Shown piece after piece: positions 46,413-59,229 of a DNA stretch of 64,000 nucleotides. This DNA comes from Panorpa germanica (taxonomy: Eukaryota; Arthropoda; Insecta; Mecoptera; Panorpidae), in the NCBI GenBank assembly GCA_963678705.1, contig OY783207.1:6200001-6264000 (forward strand), written 5' to 3'. A model generated the notes under the pieces. That model was not told where the DNA came from. It was given only the letters and a program-made list of their open reading frames with translations, and did no database searches. Within the stretch, counting starts at the first letter, position 1. Every line of letters starts with the position of its first letter. The position numbers and the translations under genes are program-made.

Positions 46413-48700
46413 TGGATGTTAATCATTTTGTATGTTTGCTTTGCGGTGGGATTTGTGTAGAGGAATTACGTATACGTATAAAGTCAGCATTTATATAAAT
46501 CGATGTCAAAGTCAGAGCTGAACTAAATGTAAATTACATGCAGGATAATAAATATTACATTTTATTTTACATAATAGATGAAAATTATTGACTGAGGTTT
46601 GCTACAAGTTGAAATAAATTTACAGATTTTTCAAAAGTATCATCATTTTCATTTACAATGAATTTCTGTGAAACACAAAACTTGGATATTACCTTAAATA
46701 CATGATTACATTTTACTTAAACGAAACTTATTATTATTTGATACGAAATGTTACAATTTTCCCAAAAATATTTTTTAAGATTTGATGTTTGAACTATTGC
46801 AGTACGCAGTTGTATTTATTAATTTAATGTGTGAGTCGTTAGACTTTACATTCTTTTAGGATTAAATCACGTAATTACATCTCATTGCCAACCTGAACTT
46901 AAAACTATTCTAACATTTTTAATAATTCCAACAGCAATGTTTGATTTTTATACTCGTGTTCCTATATTTTCTTGCTCCCTACTCCTCATTGTTTTTCTCC
47001 CTTTCCTATTCCTTCTTGGCTCTTTTCCTTTACTATAATAATCCTTACTATAAATAATCTTTCTTGTTATTAAATATTTCATTTTGAATATCGAAATAAT
47101 TGATTATGTTTCTACAATTTCAAGTCATTTCAATTTTAAATGCTGTTTGTTTTTTAAAAATTTAACTAATGCAGTCTTTGCATATAGTTATAAAATTTTA
47201 CTTTTACTAACTTTTAAATGTATAAAAAACATTTTGTGATAAGATTTAAGAACGAACTAAGATTTAAGAATTAACTTCTGGTCTTATACTGGTATCACTT
47301 GGATGTTGAATATATCAACAAGTCTAGAGAACGTCTTTTACTAAAACGACTTTATTATGTTTCTGTCTTATTAAACTGTTTACATTTAATAGGATGACGT
47401 CATTAGTAGATTAAAAAGTAACCGAACTCAGCGATGCAAAGTTTAGTTCCATTCGGCATCTAAAACGAAGATAAACGATGTCAGCAGCCAGGAGAAACTG
47501 CGTTGTACCGATTTTAACGTACGCAATATAAAAATACATCATAAGAAAACAATAATATTATAAACAATAATTAAAATAATTAAACAAAGTAAAATATACC
47601 CCAATATATCTGAAGACTATAAGCAGATATTTGAAAGCAAAGATAGTCTGAAAAACGTTATTGATTTTGTCAATGAATCTAATTAATATCTATATTTTAA
47701 ATGCACATATTTGTAGACTAAAAATTATGTATTGCAAATGTTTATAAAAAATTTTAAAATATATATATGAAAGAAAATGGCATTTAGCTGCATTGTTAGT
47801 TAATTATCTTTTAATAAACACGCATATAGCTTTAACTTTAATTAAATTTTGATTGCAACATAAATTATATAATTGATGTAATAAATTTGTCGTGCACTTT
47901 GCAACGACATGAGCTAAGAAGTTGTTCGCATCCTGCTGCGGCACTGCTCTCTCTAGCAACAACACGCATAATAGAGGATAAGGGTGATATGTATTTCAAC
48001 CCTTCACAAATATTATTCTTGAGCCTTAACCTCGTAGTTTATTAGCTCATAATAAAGCCATTTGTTGTGTCAGGTTTTGTTCAGTGTAAGACGACTTTAT
48101 TGTCTTGCGTTTCGTTTGATATACATTCTAACACAATGAATTTAATATTGTTAGTAAATTAAATTAAGCAGCCGCGTTCATATTCAACGACCCTTTAAAA
48201 CTACAGGAATTTCACACATATTATTTGCATTTTCAATTACCCCCACCCTTAAATATATTAAATTCTATAGCAACACATTCAATCGAAATATTCATTTCGC
48301 TTCTTGATGTTATTTTAAAAGCTTCTTTGCTCTCGGTAATTCGGTATTATTGTTCGATTTATATGATAAAGAGAAATGATACGTTTGCTGTTTATAAATT
48401 AGAATCATAATAATAATCCGATTTTCCTGTTAGAAAAACATTTTCCTGCAAAAAAATCTTAAGGGATTACAACACACTTAAGAGACTAAAACAAAAGTCG
48501 GTTTCTAGGAAATTTTTGTTTGAACTTGTATCAACACATATTATTTATTTATATTTATCACGCTTCTCGTGGATGTTTACAGCCTTGTAAATGCATTTTT
48601 ATTTTTTTGAAATTTGCTCATAATTTTCTTTGAAAAATATAAGATTTTGAATGAACCACATAATGGTGAGTTATCGCAGAGATTTATTGTATTAACATAG
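46413..48700. other. AT-rich stretch with a CRE palindrome
   Basis: A full CRE-type palindrome, ATGACGTCAT, is at 47394-47403, followed by a slightly GC-richer 100 bases. A pyrimidine-rich piece at 46965-47040 is similar in texture to the antisense LINE remnants but too short to assign. Confidence 0.35.
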
Positions 48701-48779
48701 AAGAGAAGGGAAACGGGGAAGGTGGAACAAGGTTGTAAAGTACATATCATTGTGCCAGCAACTGAAATGGCTTATTGAA
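48701..48779 (+). other. Weak candidate exon, 79 nt
   Basis: Bounded by a poor acceptor (TATTAACATAG) and a good donor, TTGAA|GTAAGTATG (GT at 48780). One frame is open and ends in phase 0 at the donor, including KVVKYISLCQQLKWLIE. The basic first half resembles LINE tail sequence seen elsewhere here, so it may be a LINE scrap rather than a host exon. Confidence 0.18.
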
Positions 48780-49757
48780 GTAAGTATGGTGAAAATGTTG
48801 CTGATGCTGGGCAACACATTTATACGAGTGAACATACAGATATTGCTGGTTCTTGTTGCATACGCTTTCTCTTCTCTTCTACGTTCCAATGCACAGTGGA
48901 CGCATACCCTTATCAACCATTTTGAAGACGTTTATTGTCAATTGCGCACTTGATATTTGCTGTTGAAATATCTTTTATGATGTAATATTAAGGAGAGTTG
49001 TTGTTCCAATGATTGACAAACAATTGACGTACTTAAAAAAAAAGTAATTGGCAAAGTACTACTTAATTAGATTAAAAGGCCTATTCAGCCGCGGCAGCCA
49101 TTTAATTAAAATTAGTATCCATAAGTAATTGGAAGGTATACTCCTTTAAATAGAGTAACAAACATTTAATAAAATTGAACAATATAGTTACCAGCAGATG
49201 GCTCACACTGTATAACAAAATCAATATTTAAAATTAAGAATATTTCAGGATGGTGTAACCCCTTAAGAATAGAATTATAGATAATTAACAATACAATTGG
49301 AAAAAAAGCATTCGTTTATCAGCTAAAAATCTCTAAGACTCGTTATTATGGAAATAATGAAAATGGAAATAAGGAAATCTTTTCTCTTTTCTTGGTTTCC
49401 GCAATAAATATTCTTTAACTTCAATTTCTTATTTTAAGCTGATTATATAAACCATTACCTAATCATTTTTTAAAGAGAGGAATGGAATTATACTAATGAA
49501 ATATTTCATATTTTGTTTAAATTAACATATTATTAAATAATCGAATAAAACAATAAGACTAAAGCTATTATAAGAACGAAATTAGATCCTCATTATAAAG
49601 TATTGTATTTTTTATTTAATTAACAACATATTTGTGTACTTTGCTATTGTTACTTGTTTATTCAGTTGACACACAGTAAAGAAAAGCTTTTTCTATTTTC
49701 TTTTGGTTATTTTATTTATATTTTTTAGTTATAGTTTATAATATTATTGTTTTTATA
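48780..49757. other. AT-rich stretch with a solo TTAA MITE end
   Basis: GTAACCCCTTAA at 49255-49266 matches the terminal repeat of the TTAA MITEs, but no partner end lies to its left within reasonable distance. The remainder is featureless. Confidence 0.35.
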
Positions 49758-50454
49758 TTAAGGGGTTACATGGGTTTCGTCGGGTAAAAAAAGGCCTATT
49801 TTCAAAATTTTTTTTTCTATGTAAAAAATTATTTATTTAATTCAAACTTTTTACTGTCTTATAGATACATATTTAAAGAATAATTTCTAAAATTAAAAAA
49901 AAAAAATAACTAAAACTCCTTCATTCTGACGTCATTGTTGTCAGCATAACTCCTGACAGGATCATCTAAAATGTAAAAACAAAAATAAGTGTTTTAGTTA
50001 AGACCATAAACTCGTGCTTGAAAGAAGGAAAGAAAAAAAAAGTAAAAATTGGAATTTTGGCAGACATTTTTCCAAAAAAATGAAAATTTCGGTCAAATTT
50101 GCTTGACATTTTGTTTTTTTTAAAATAGTTGTAATTGAAAAAAAAAACATCCTTCGTCCAAGCACGAGTAAATTGTATCTCGAACACCTGTGTAAAATTT
50201 CATCAAGATCGGTTGAGTAGTTTTCGAGAACATTTGACAACCGACTTTGAAAACACGGTTCCCAGAAAAACGCGTTTAAAGTTTTGAGTAACAATAAAAG
50301 TGACTTGGATCGCACACCTTCAAAGGCTGTATCTCCGAAACTATTATTCGGATCGACTTGAAAATTTAGGATATTATTCTTGAGATGTTGTAGAAATTAA
50401 TAAGCAAAAAAAAAATCGATTTTTTGAACCCACGAAACCCATGTAACCCCTTAA
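49758..50454. mobile_element. piggyBac-like TTAA MITE, copy with near-perfect ends
   Basis: It runs from TTAA at 49758 to TTAA at 50451-50454. The terminal repeats are TTAAGGGGTTACATGGGTTT and its complement ending ATGTAACCCCTTAA, extending about 28 bases with one or two mismatches. The interior is related to the copies at 15.8-18.0 kb (GGATCATCTAAAATGTAAAA; CGGTTGAGTAGTTTTCGAGA) but belongs to a different subfamily. It is 697 bases and encodes no transposase; minus-strand frames inside are shadows. Confidence 0.82.
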
Positions 50455-53009
50455 ATATCATCTATAAACTACATGGTCCCATTTTGGCATTTTTAGAAAC
50501 ACTGCCCATTTCATCTAAGCTACCCGGCGCTTTTATTTATATTATGTACGCTGAATGGACAATACATTCCATCAGTTCCGTTCTTTTCGAAATTGTCAGC
50601 TGTAACGACCAGAGAAATATAATAAAGTAATTTTAATTAGAGACGTCTTTAGCCAGTCAATATTTTGAAAAGTTTAAGTTTGGCATTTAACTGATTCCAC
50701 TAGTCTAAACGAAAAATCAGTGACGCAACAATAATTATTTCCCCCACTTCTATAGATTTTTATTAAACATACCCTAACATCTTTCAGCATACAACCATTT
50801 TATTACTGAATTATTTATAATAATGGTCCCATGATATCACTGTTAATAATTTATATCCTCCAGTACTTTGTTAAACAGCAATAAAATTTGTTTTAAACTT
50901 TCAGGAATCTTCAACTTCATAATAATGCTGAACTTGTGAAAACTACTTTCAGTAATTTCTAGTCGTTTTATTGCGTAGTAGTATATAAAACATCCTCGTG
51001 CAAAATCTGGTATCTCGTGAAATATATCGTTCGGAAAGTAAATAACTTCGTGAAAGTTTAAGTATGGTTTTTACTAATATAGTTTACTATGTATAGTTAG
51101 CCTAAACGCACACTAAAGGCAAAACTGTCTTCATCGGAAGAAAATAGAGACAAACACCTTATCAGGTGGTAAAGGAAAGACAGACCTAAATATATATTTT
51201 CATTCAGTGTGCCACTAGTCAATGTATATATGTATGTCAACATATTTTTATTATTTCAGTGTTGTCTATTTATTAGCATAAAATGTTTTTTAAAAACTTT
51301 TAGAAAATGGTATTCTTGCTTCCAACTTTCTTGTAGCTCTTTTAATTATTCATAAGCTATTGCAGAGTCTTACGTCAGAGCAGAGTTTGATAATATTATT
51401 TTAAGCAATATATGTTTTCAACAATTTTACCCCAAAATATATTTGTTTACAACGATATAACCCTCTCTAATTGAAAGAGAGAATTTGTTCTCCCAATTTT
51501 ATTTTCATTTTATTAAAATAGAACCTTTTAGAGCAAAATGAATTATTACAAACTACTTATATATTCTTATATATATATATATATATATATATTTAACCTT
51601 TTCCTAAACAGATAATTCTGTATGTTATTCTAAACTCATAATTCTAAGTTTATATTTTAAATTAAAAAAAAACAGAAACAAAAACATACCAATCTGTATT
51701 TCTTTGATAAAGAAGGAACCTAAGGCTACTCAAATTGCATTTGTTCAAAAACAAGATCCATAACACTAACAAGAACAACGCTAATGCCTGAAATAAATTT
51801 AAATAAGTGAAGTACATAACTAGAAAGAGATGTAATTAATAGACAAATCAAACTAAATTCAATTATTGGAGGTCATTTATGTTCGTAGAATTTATTAAGA
51901 CCCCCGAGGCCCAGGAAATCCTTCGCTCGCTAGTACATCATTATAACACGTAATCCTTACGTAAGACAGTCATATTTTAAACTATATTATATAATTTATT
52001 AGTCTATTAAAAAATTCCAAAGCAAAGTCGAAGATTACTCTAGTTGCTGATTGTAAATAAACTTGTTAACGAGGTCATTTTATTAGTGCTGACTCTAACG
52101 AAGTAAGAAACGTTTCTTGTACCATAAATAACTAAATACGTAACATGAAGATGTTGAAGAGCGGTCTTTGGAATCGTAGGCACGTGTCCACGTGGCCTGT
52201 ACAAGCGAGACAGCCTCCGGCTCTCAGGTTCGGGCTACGCCATCGTCTCTGACCATCGGATTGTAATTATAAGATAATTAAAGTCATTACAGCATACAAA
52301 GCAAATAAAAATATTTCATTTAAATTTTTTTTAATATTTTATAAATAAGTTTATGTAATTTAAATGTTAATGTATATAATTTAAACTCTAGAAATAAATT
52401 CCTAAGTTCTGCTGTGATTACCTTAATAAACGGTTGCATATAAGAACGGATGTATTCGTGTATTGTCGTAACGACTCGGTGACTTGGATAAATAGTCATC
52501 TAAATGTCTTTATTGATGTCTTAAATAAATTATTTCATGATTTAATTTTGTTTGCCGTAGTTTGTGATCAATACGCCGCAATCTCATTCTTTATTCATTT
52601 GATGTTAAAGCCATGTCTCTGGTTGTAACTGAACAAATTGAACAGTTAATGAAAACGGAAACAGAAACGGAATGGTTTGTCATGTCAAAGATCTTGAAAT
52701 CACGTTTCGACTTTATTGGTGGAATTACTTTTAACTAATTACAATTTCATTTCAAATCTAATTGTAATTTAAACTTATTTAGTAGTAAATAAAACTCGGA
52801 CTGCAATTAAGAGTTTATGAACACTTAAACTGCAGTTTGCAAGTTTTTAATAAATGGAAAATTTAATTTATTTTTTAAAAACTAGATCGAGCATTTTATA
52901 TAGCCCATTTACTTCAGCAAAAGTTGTTGCTGGATTAAAAGCAATTGAAGCAAAAATCTCTTCACTTGTTCTATATTCAGAAAAATTATAGTTTCACATA
53001 CTTTATATT
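50455..53009. other. AT-rich stretch with microsatellite and tandem E-boxes
   Basis: An (AT)n microsatellite lies at about 51568-51592. A GC-richer patch at 52150-52260 contains two CACGTG E-boxes only two bases apart (52181-52186 and 52189-52194) within a palindromic GGCACGTGTCCACGTGGCC. No coding frame is supported. Confidence 0.4.
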
Positions 53010-53340
53010 TTAAAGCCCGTATCCATAGTTTGCTATGAGATATATCTTGCTTCTTCTGTCTCCGTTTCGTAGCCTATATATCGCTATTATTCTAGTTCCT
53101 TTACTGCCCTGATCTAGTTAATACGCTCTCGTTGTACATTATATTTCGATTCCTTCATATTTCTCATCATTTCCTGCTGCTTCACTTATATATACCTTTC
53201 TCCTTTTATCCTCAGCATCTCTCGTGTCTCTTCCTTTATCCTTTCATTGTCCTCCACCATCATTTTCTTCTCTGATAATATCCTCTTCTGCTCTTGTCCC
53301 TCATCTTATTCTCCACCTAATTCCTAATTTCTTCATATAC
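53010..53340 (-). pseudogene. Possible LINE ORF fragment, strongly decayed
   Basis: The plus strand is pyrimidine-rich over 330 bases. Read on the minus strand it gives Lys/Glu/Arg-rich peptide pieces such as KMMVEDNERIKEETREM, like the low-complexity parts of the LINE tail at 54350-54900. The Cys-His motif is not found and frames are broken, so the assignment rests on texture. Confidence 0.3.
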
Positions 53341-53360
53341 CTATAACACATTTTAGGAAG

Positions 53361-53600
53361 CTTCTTCTGAAATCAAAGTGTTCTATTTTAGTAATTTACA
53401 TATACATTATAATAAATACACTGTTTAACTTAAATAAAAGAAACGACATTTAAAGTTTATTATTTACATTGTCAATTTCTTTTTATCTAATTTTATAATA
53501 ACTTAACATTATGCACAGAGAGTTCTGTTAGCTCCAAATATCAACTAAGTTGACCGTAATTCCTTAAAACGTTACTCGTTCAAATACCGTTAGCTCCCGG
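53361..53600. repeat. Dispersed repeat, copy 1 of a pair
   Basis: It matches 57998-58190 over about 200 bases. Shared blocks are CTTCTGAAATCAAAGT, ATTTTAGTAATTTACATA, CACTGTTTAACTTAAAT, TCTTTTTATCTAATTTTAT and CTCCAAATATCAACT. This copy has an extra ~45 bases before the third block. No terminal repeats were found, so the class is unknown. Confidence 0.6.
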
Positions 53601-54349
53601 TACCGAATGCAATTATTGTAATAGCTCTGGTGGGTGTTAGCAACTAAAAATATATAATTTCTTTAAATACCAATCTCTGCCAACTTTAATGTTTCCTACC
53701 ACCTTATCTTTAGTAGAGATGAACCCACTTCTACATGTATTTATTAAGAATTTTTGTAATTACTAATTCTATATGTGTTTGAAAAGGTCATCATTTGTTT
53801 CGTTACATTTCGATACCATCTAACTTAAAACTTTCAGAGTACATTTGCTTTAATATTTGTAACCTAGTATTATTCACCTTAATTTAAAGAGACGGTTATG
53901 CATTAAGCTCACAATTTCCTCTAGTCAGCCAATGCCATTGCTGACGAAGACAAGTTAGTGACGTCATTCAGTATTTCACGAAAGGCGACATATGTGAACG
54001 TGCACTTCGTACGAATTTAACCAGGATATCTGCAAACACAGCATAATGCAAGTTCGGTTAAATCAATTTATCACGTGCACTGAACCACTTACGAACTAGT
54101 GTTAGTGTAGTAAATGTACCGACAGACAGAAGTCTCTGAATAAAGATATTTACCAATGGTTTTCTTGTGATTTTATGTAACAAAGCCATTGTATACTGTA
54201 TGTCCTTTGAAATTGCTGTACATAATGCAAATAAACTTGGTTCAACTATTCTTTCACTTCTAAACATTCATTTGATTAACAATAATACTAGTTGTAAGCA
54301 CTACTAATATATTACTAAAATTTCCTTGTGACCATTTGGACTATACTAT

Positions 54350-55060
54350 GTATTACTTAAGAGAAAAAGACACAAGAAACATGAGAAGGATTGCCAGATT
54401 CAGATTGGGAAACGAGGAGAAAGGAAACAGATCTGAGCAAATAGCGAGAAAGGATGTGCAGGATGTGCGAAACGGAGATTGAAACATTGGAGCACATTAA
54501 ATTTTCATGTAAGAAAAAGGTAATAAGCGAGAGATTGTGCAGTTATTAATGGGAGGCAGTGAAGGGAAGAGGTGGATGGCGAAGATAGAGAAGAGGAACA
54601 AAGAAAGAGAAGGAACGGCAGAGTAGAAGTGATTTTAATCAGAAGTGATGTCTAATAAAACCATGCGAATACTTAGTTGCCATTCCAAACCACAATGTGA
54701 ATGTGGAGGGAATATTATTTCCTCGGTCGGATAAAAGAAACGGAGTGATAGACGAAGATGAAGACAGAAGGGAAGAAGTATAGTGAAAATATAATAGAGG
54801 GTTTCTCGAGAGGAGACAATGAAGACAAGAGGTGAGGAAACGGAGAAAATGAAGGAGGACAAAGGAAAATGAAGAGAGAGGGGTCAAGAGAAGAACAAGC
54901 AGAAAGTACTTCTGGAAGTACTAAAAGTCTATAATTGTTTAGGTTTAGTTGTAAGTTTGAATATAAGAATGAAATGTATTAGGAAATATAATACTGTAGA
55001 TTGTAAAGCCGAAAGGCACACAATTAATTAATTAATATATATATATAAATAAATATACTA
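54350..55060 (+). pseudogene. LINE (R1/Jockey-like) 3' end: ORF2 tail plus 3' UTR
   Basis: In plus orientation YLREKDTRNMRR and IARFRLGNEEKGN (54354-54430) lead, after a frameshift, to the terminal Cys-His motif MCRMCETEIETLEHIKFSC (54454-54510), then a basic tail and stop. The family normally ends ORF2 here. A purine-rich 3' untranslated region follows, closing with ATTGTAAAGCCGAAAGGCAC and an (AATT)n/(AT)n tail from about 55022. GCC GAAA GGC (55008-55017) forms a GNRA-tetraloop hairpin just before the tail, the kind of structure the LINE reverse transcriptase can recognise when priming. The 5' part of the element is absent, as usual for truncated LINE insertions. Minus-strand frames at 54635-54887 are shadows. 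Confidence 0.8.
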
Positions 55061-55984
55061 TATATATATTGTGTTGTATCACATATAGATGGCGTTACCA
55101 TTGACAAATCCATATGATTTTTAGATAATTCCAACCTTCAATCGATACGAGTTAAAATTTCATGATATTAAGACCAACAAGTTACATAGTATTAAAATAT
55201 TTACTCACCTTTTGCTATTGTATTAGAATATTCCTCTTTAGTATTTTTATATATTAAAAGTTTATTCTATTCTTATTTGACAGTATCCCAAGTGTTTTAA
55301 AATATGTGACACGTGTCTAGCGTCTAGTGTCTGACTCCACCGTCTATGTCTGTCTAGTGGCTAGCGTCTATTAGCATTGGCAGACAGTTGTCACTGCGGC
55401 ATTTACTTGAAAACTTTCCAATGACATTTTGCTAAAACTAAAAATTCTATTTTCTCTGAACAAAAGGTTACTCTTTGCAAGTACAAACAGTTAAAACTGT
55501 CGCAGCACATTGTAAAACATGAAATATATGTCGTAACTCTTTTATTGCATCATAGTACGTAGCTAACATGTTCGAATCTATTGTTTTTCTATCAGTAACA
55601 ATGTATACTTACTTGTTACTTATTTATGTTATTTTTCATTTGACTATATTTTCTCTTCCTGGAATATTTTCGAAGAAATGTGATCCGATCCAATAATTCA
55701 ACCTGATCAGAATTCTTTTAAAGCGTTTCTTTTTGTAAATGCATCTCTAGCTTGTATCAGTAGTACAGCTGGGCGGGTTCGAGAACATTTTTGAACTTGA
55801 GATGAAGGAGTTTATTTCGGAAGAAGAAGTGGCGAGTGTTAAATGAGGAAGAGGCTAAGCAAGGATTAAGCAAAGACGGGGGTGTGGATGATGAAAACCT
55901 TAAAAAAAGCAGCGAAGTCTGAACTTACACTGTCTATTAATTATTTCGCTGATTTAAAGGGGGGCTGATTTAAATGTTTCAACT
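55061..55984. other. AT-rich stretch with GTCTAG-type low-complexity repeat
   Basis: At 55315-55370 words of the type GTCTAGCGTCTAGTGTCT recur several times (small minisatellite). At 55790-55900 a purine-rich, glutamate-coding stretch could be another LINE scrap, but no motif supports it. Confidence 0.3.
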
Positions 55985-56640
55985 TTTTTTTTATTTATAT
56001 TATTGTACAACATATTAGGTTTATTGTGGAAAAATATGTGGAAATTGAAATCGATTGGAGTAAAACTGTCGGAGATATAGAATTTTAAGTCTTCACCTCT
56101 CCAGTCTGCTTTCGTGTTATTTTGAAACTTTCTCACACATACCTTTTTCAGAGTCGGTGTACTATCAAGCTCAAAATCTACTGCACCGATTCTTTTAAAA
56201 TTTTGCACACTCTTTCTCTACATAAATGCCGAGGTAACGCTGTCGAGTTCTTTTTTATTTTTTTATTTTAACGTATTTTAAGATAACAAAGTTTCTGTTT
56301 TTTTTTTTTATGAAAAATCGGGATTTTGACTTTTAAGTGCTGTAAAAAATTGAAAAATCAATAAAAAACTTATCAACTAATGAAATCATTTTGATTTTTC
56401 AATTTCAGAAAATCCAGTGATGAGTGATGAGTGGCACCGCAATGTTACTTTTTTTTTGACGTCTGCGAATATTTGCTGTCAATGCTTCATTTCTTGACAT
56501 TTATTTATGAAAATTTTACAAAGTATTCTTCAAATATCATTTTATAATGTAGTAATTATAGAAATAATTATATATTAACTGTGTCGTCAAAAAACATGAT
56601 CGAAAATATGCTTCTTTTATCGTTTTGGCCTTTAAATACA
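55985..56640. repeat. Dispersed ~640-bp repeat, copy 3
   Basis: Near full-length match to 5235-5880: the block ATCGATTGGAGTAAAACTGT is shared in register, as are AATGCCGAGGTAACGCTGTC, ATTTGCTGTCAATGC and TGTGTCGTCAAAAAACATGA. The second arm of the internal inverted repeat (CGACAGCGTTACCT) is deleted. The 84-codon minus-strand frame at 55954-56208 is inside the repeat and not a gene. Confidence 0.72.
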
Positions 56641-57997
56641 CCCCTTTCCCCTTCGGCAAATGAAGCCTATTCGTATTCCTAGCTTATTAAGTAATGAATC
56701 TGACTATTATTTTAACTAATTTCTTGTTCGCTAACACCACTTTCCTCTAGCTTTTCAATCTATAGAAGAATTGGAATGCACTAAACGTACATAACAACAT
56801 TTCTGGAGTAAACTTGGACATGCAGTTTGTATTTCTGTAAAAGCTATAGTTTTTACCATTTAGAATAGAAAACTGAATACAAACATAATCAATATATGGT
56901 GATGAGCACACAAGATGCTACAGAAAACAGATCCAAGAGACTTGCAAAACTGAAACATTCAGTGTTTCCATCGCAGACCCATTAAATTGCTAGAGTTGCA
57001 GAATAGAATTGAATATATGATTCAGAGAAATATATTCTATTCAACTGTAGAGAATTTAATATAAATAAATTGAATATTGATCGTAGAAAATAAATATTGA
57101 ATTTAATACGTAAGATTTTACTGCTTAGTCTGGCTACCGAACTTATCGATTTAAATAACTGCTATACGGAATTGAATCTAGTACTAGTATATACTGTATA
57201 TGAATACCCTGGTTGTAATTGAGTGATAAAAGCAGAATTTATTGTTAAGTAATTTCTATTACTGTTTCTTTTGAATACATTACGTTACTATATACTAGTA
57301 CTTTATAACACTCCTCGCTTAAGTGGTTGTTAACATTTTGTGGCGGCCAACAGTATTCCTGTTACCTAATACCTTGTATTATATTCGTATTATGTATTTG
57401 TTTATACTGACATATAAAATAACAAAAAGAGTTCAAGAGCTACGTCAAGTAAAAATTATAAGTAACATATAATTCTTTTATTCGAAATATATTTGAGCTT
57501 CGATAATAATAATTATAACCTAATATTATTTGCAATGTATTTTTATTATAAACCTATAGATTACAACTTAAATAAACCCAGAAAAAATCAATCTAATTAT
57601 ATTATAATCCGGTTTCAGCCTATATGAAAATATCTTTATTTTTTGTAGCTCTCACGTCAAAACCAATTATATCTAGTCGCAATTTTCTTCCAGCCTATTT
57701 TTAATTACCGTTTTTTTAACTCTTAAAGCGATAAATCATCGAAAAATTCAGATGATATTAAAGAAACGCATTTGAGTACAGCTTGGTAGCAAAAGACTGC
57801 AATTTTTGTAATATCCTCTGTAAATAGTTCCAAATTAAGTGCTGGAATTCATCTTTAGGTAGCGCTACTGTATAACCAGTCCAACGTTACATTTTCCACA
57901 TTACCTTTCATTGCTTTTAATATCTATTCGAGTATTATATATATATAAGACTCCAATTTTATTACGAATTGTAAATTTTTAATCAAACTCATATGTT
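56641..57997. other. AT-rich non-coding stretch
   Basis: Only small palindromic words around CTAGTACTAG (57179-57188) were noticed. No gene or repeat copy is seen. Confidence 0.4.
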
Positions 57998-58190
57998 GCT
58001 TCTGAAATCAAAGTTTATTTTAGTAATTTACATACACACTATAATAATTACACTGTTTAACTTAAATCATATCTTTTTATCTAATTTTATTATAACCTAA
58101 TAATATGCACAGTGATTTCTTTCGACTCCAAATATCAACTTTGTTGGCCGTTATTCCTACAACGTCATCTCTGGCGTTCACTGGCGGAAA
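57998..58190. repeat. Dispersed repeat, copy 2 of a pair
   Basis: The partner of 53361-53600, about 85% similar by eye over the shared blocks. It lacks the ~45-base insertion and continues into a different, GC-richer right flank (CTCTGGCGTTCACTGGCGG). Confidence 0.6.
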
Positions 58191-59135
58191 TGGGCACTGT
58201 TTTACCGACAGACAAGCTCTGTACCAACTAAATAAATATTATTTCTTTACATATATTGCATTCTGGTACTCTTGCTAGCTTACTACAAGCTTATTTAAGC
58301 CTTACAAGTGACTATCTGACTAGTACAAACATTTTATTCATTGTCAACACTTCTCTAAATTTAATGATCGCAACAAGGAGAATTCAGAAGCAACTACAAA
58401 CATTGCAGAGGACCTACTCTGTTCGATATAAATGTTGAGCTCCACTGAGTAGAGTCTCCGTGAAGTCAAGCAGCAACTAATCCACCAAGAAGGGGTCAAT
58501 GTCTCGTCAATGCAGGCACATATAACTTAAAACACACAATACACACATGCATTCATACGCCACCACAAACGTACGCACGCAACAACCATTTTTGTAAACA
58601 CAAAACATGTATACAGAAAGGTGAACAACGACTTGTAAGGTGTGATTCTAAGAAACAGAGAGACAAAATATTACTATCCTAACTAAAGGCGTCTGTCTAT
58701 AGTGATTTTCAAAACAAAGAACAGCTAAGACACGATTTGATGCAGATCTGCAGAATGTACACAAACAGCAATCTGAGTGCAAACAACTTGATAAAAACTC
58801 TTCGGAAGATATTAAGTATGATAAATGAAAGAATAAAACATGCCTTATGTAACATATGGTGACGGTTTGTGTCTCTTTGTGCATGAAACGAAGTAAAGAT
58901 GTAAATTTTGTTGTCATGTTAGAAAAGTCTTTCAGCTTTGTGACATACGAAATACAAATACAACACGTCTAGGAAAGACTGTTGTTTTCTTTTTGAGTGT
59001 TAACCTTTGAACCATAAACATAATATTATTTACGTCAGTATATAGAAATTTCTTTGTTTAGTGTTTACTTTTTTGTTTGTTTAATAATGAATGAGATTTC
59101 GAATTTCTCACTAAGAAATAAACGTTTTTAATTAG
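58191..59135. other. AT-rich stretch with CA-rich segment
   Basis: A CA-rich, alternating purine/pyrimidine segment (ACACACAATACACACATGCA and GTACGCACGC words) spans about 58528-58585. The 89-codon minus-strand frame at 58648-58917 shows no recognisable motif. Confidence 0.35.
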
Positions 59136-59229
59136 GTTTTATCCTGGTCCAGGCAACGTTCCTCCAACCTCTCTAGCTTCCAGGAATACTTAGCCATACG
59201 CCAGGCTTTCAGGGCTTGTTTATTTTGAG
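59136..59229 (+). pseudogene. Possible LINE fragment between endonuclease and reverse transcriptase
   Basis: A GC-richer stretch is open on the plus strand and reads LSWSRQRSSNLSSFQEYLAI then RQAFRACLF before a stop at 59227. The spacing of Arg, Phe-Gln-x-Tyr and Arg-x-x-x-Arg resembles the linker between the endonuclease and reverse transcriptase domains of Jockey/I-type LINEs. It is flanked by splice-like CTGGTCCAG| (59152) and TTTTGAG|GTAAGAC (GT at 59230), but the frame ending in a stop just before the donor argues against an exon. Confidence 0.3.

Noticed and set aside
51568-51592. CRISPR-like or regulatory repeat
   Set aside because: It is a plain (AT)n microsatellite without spacers.
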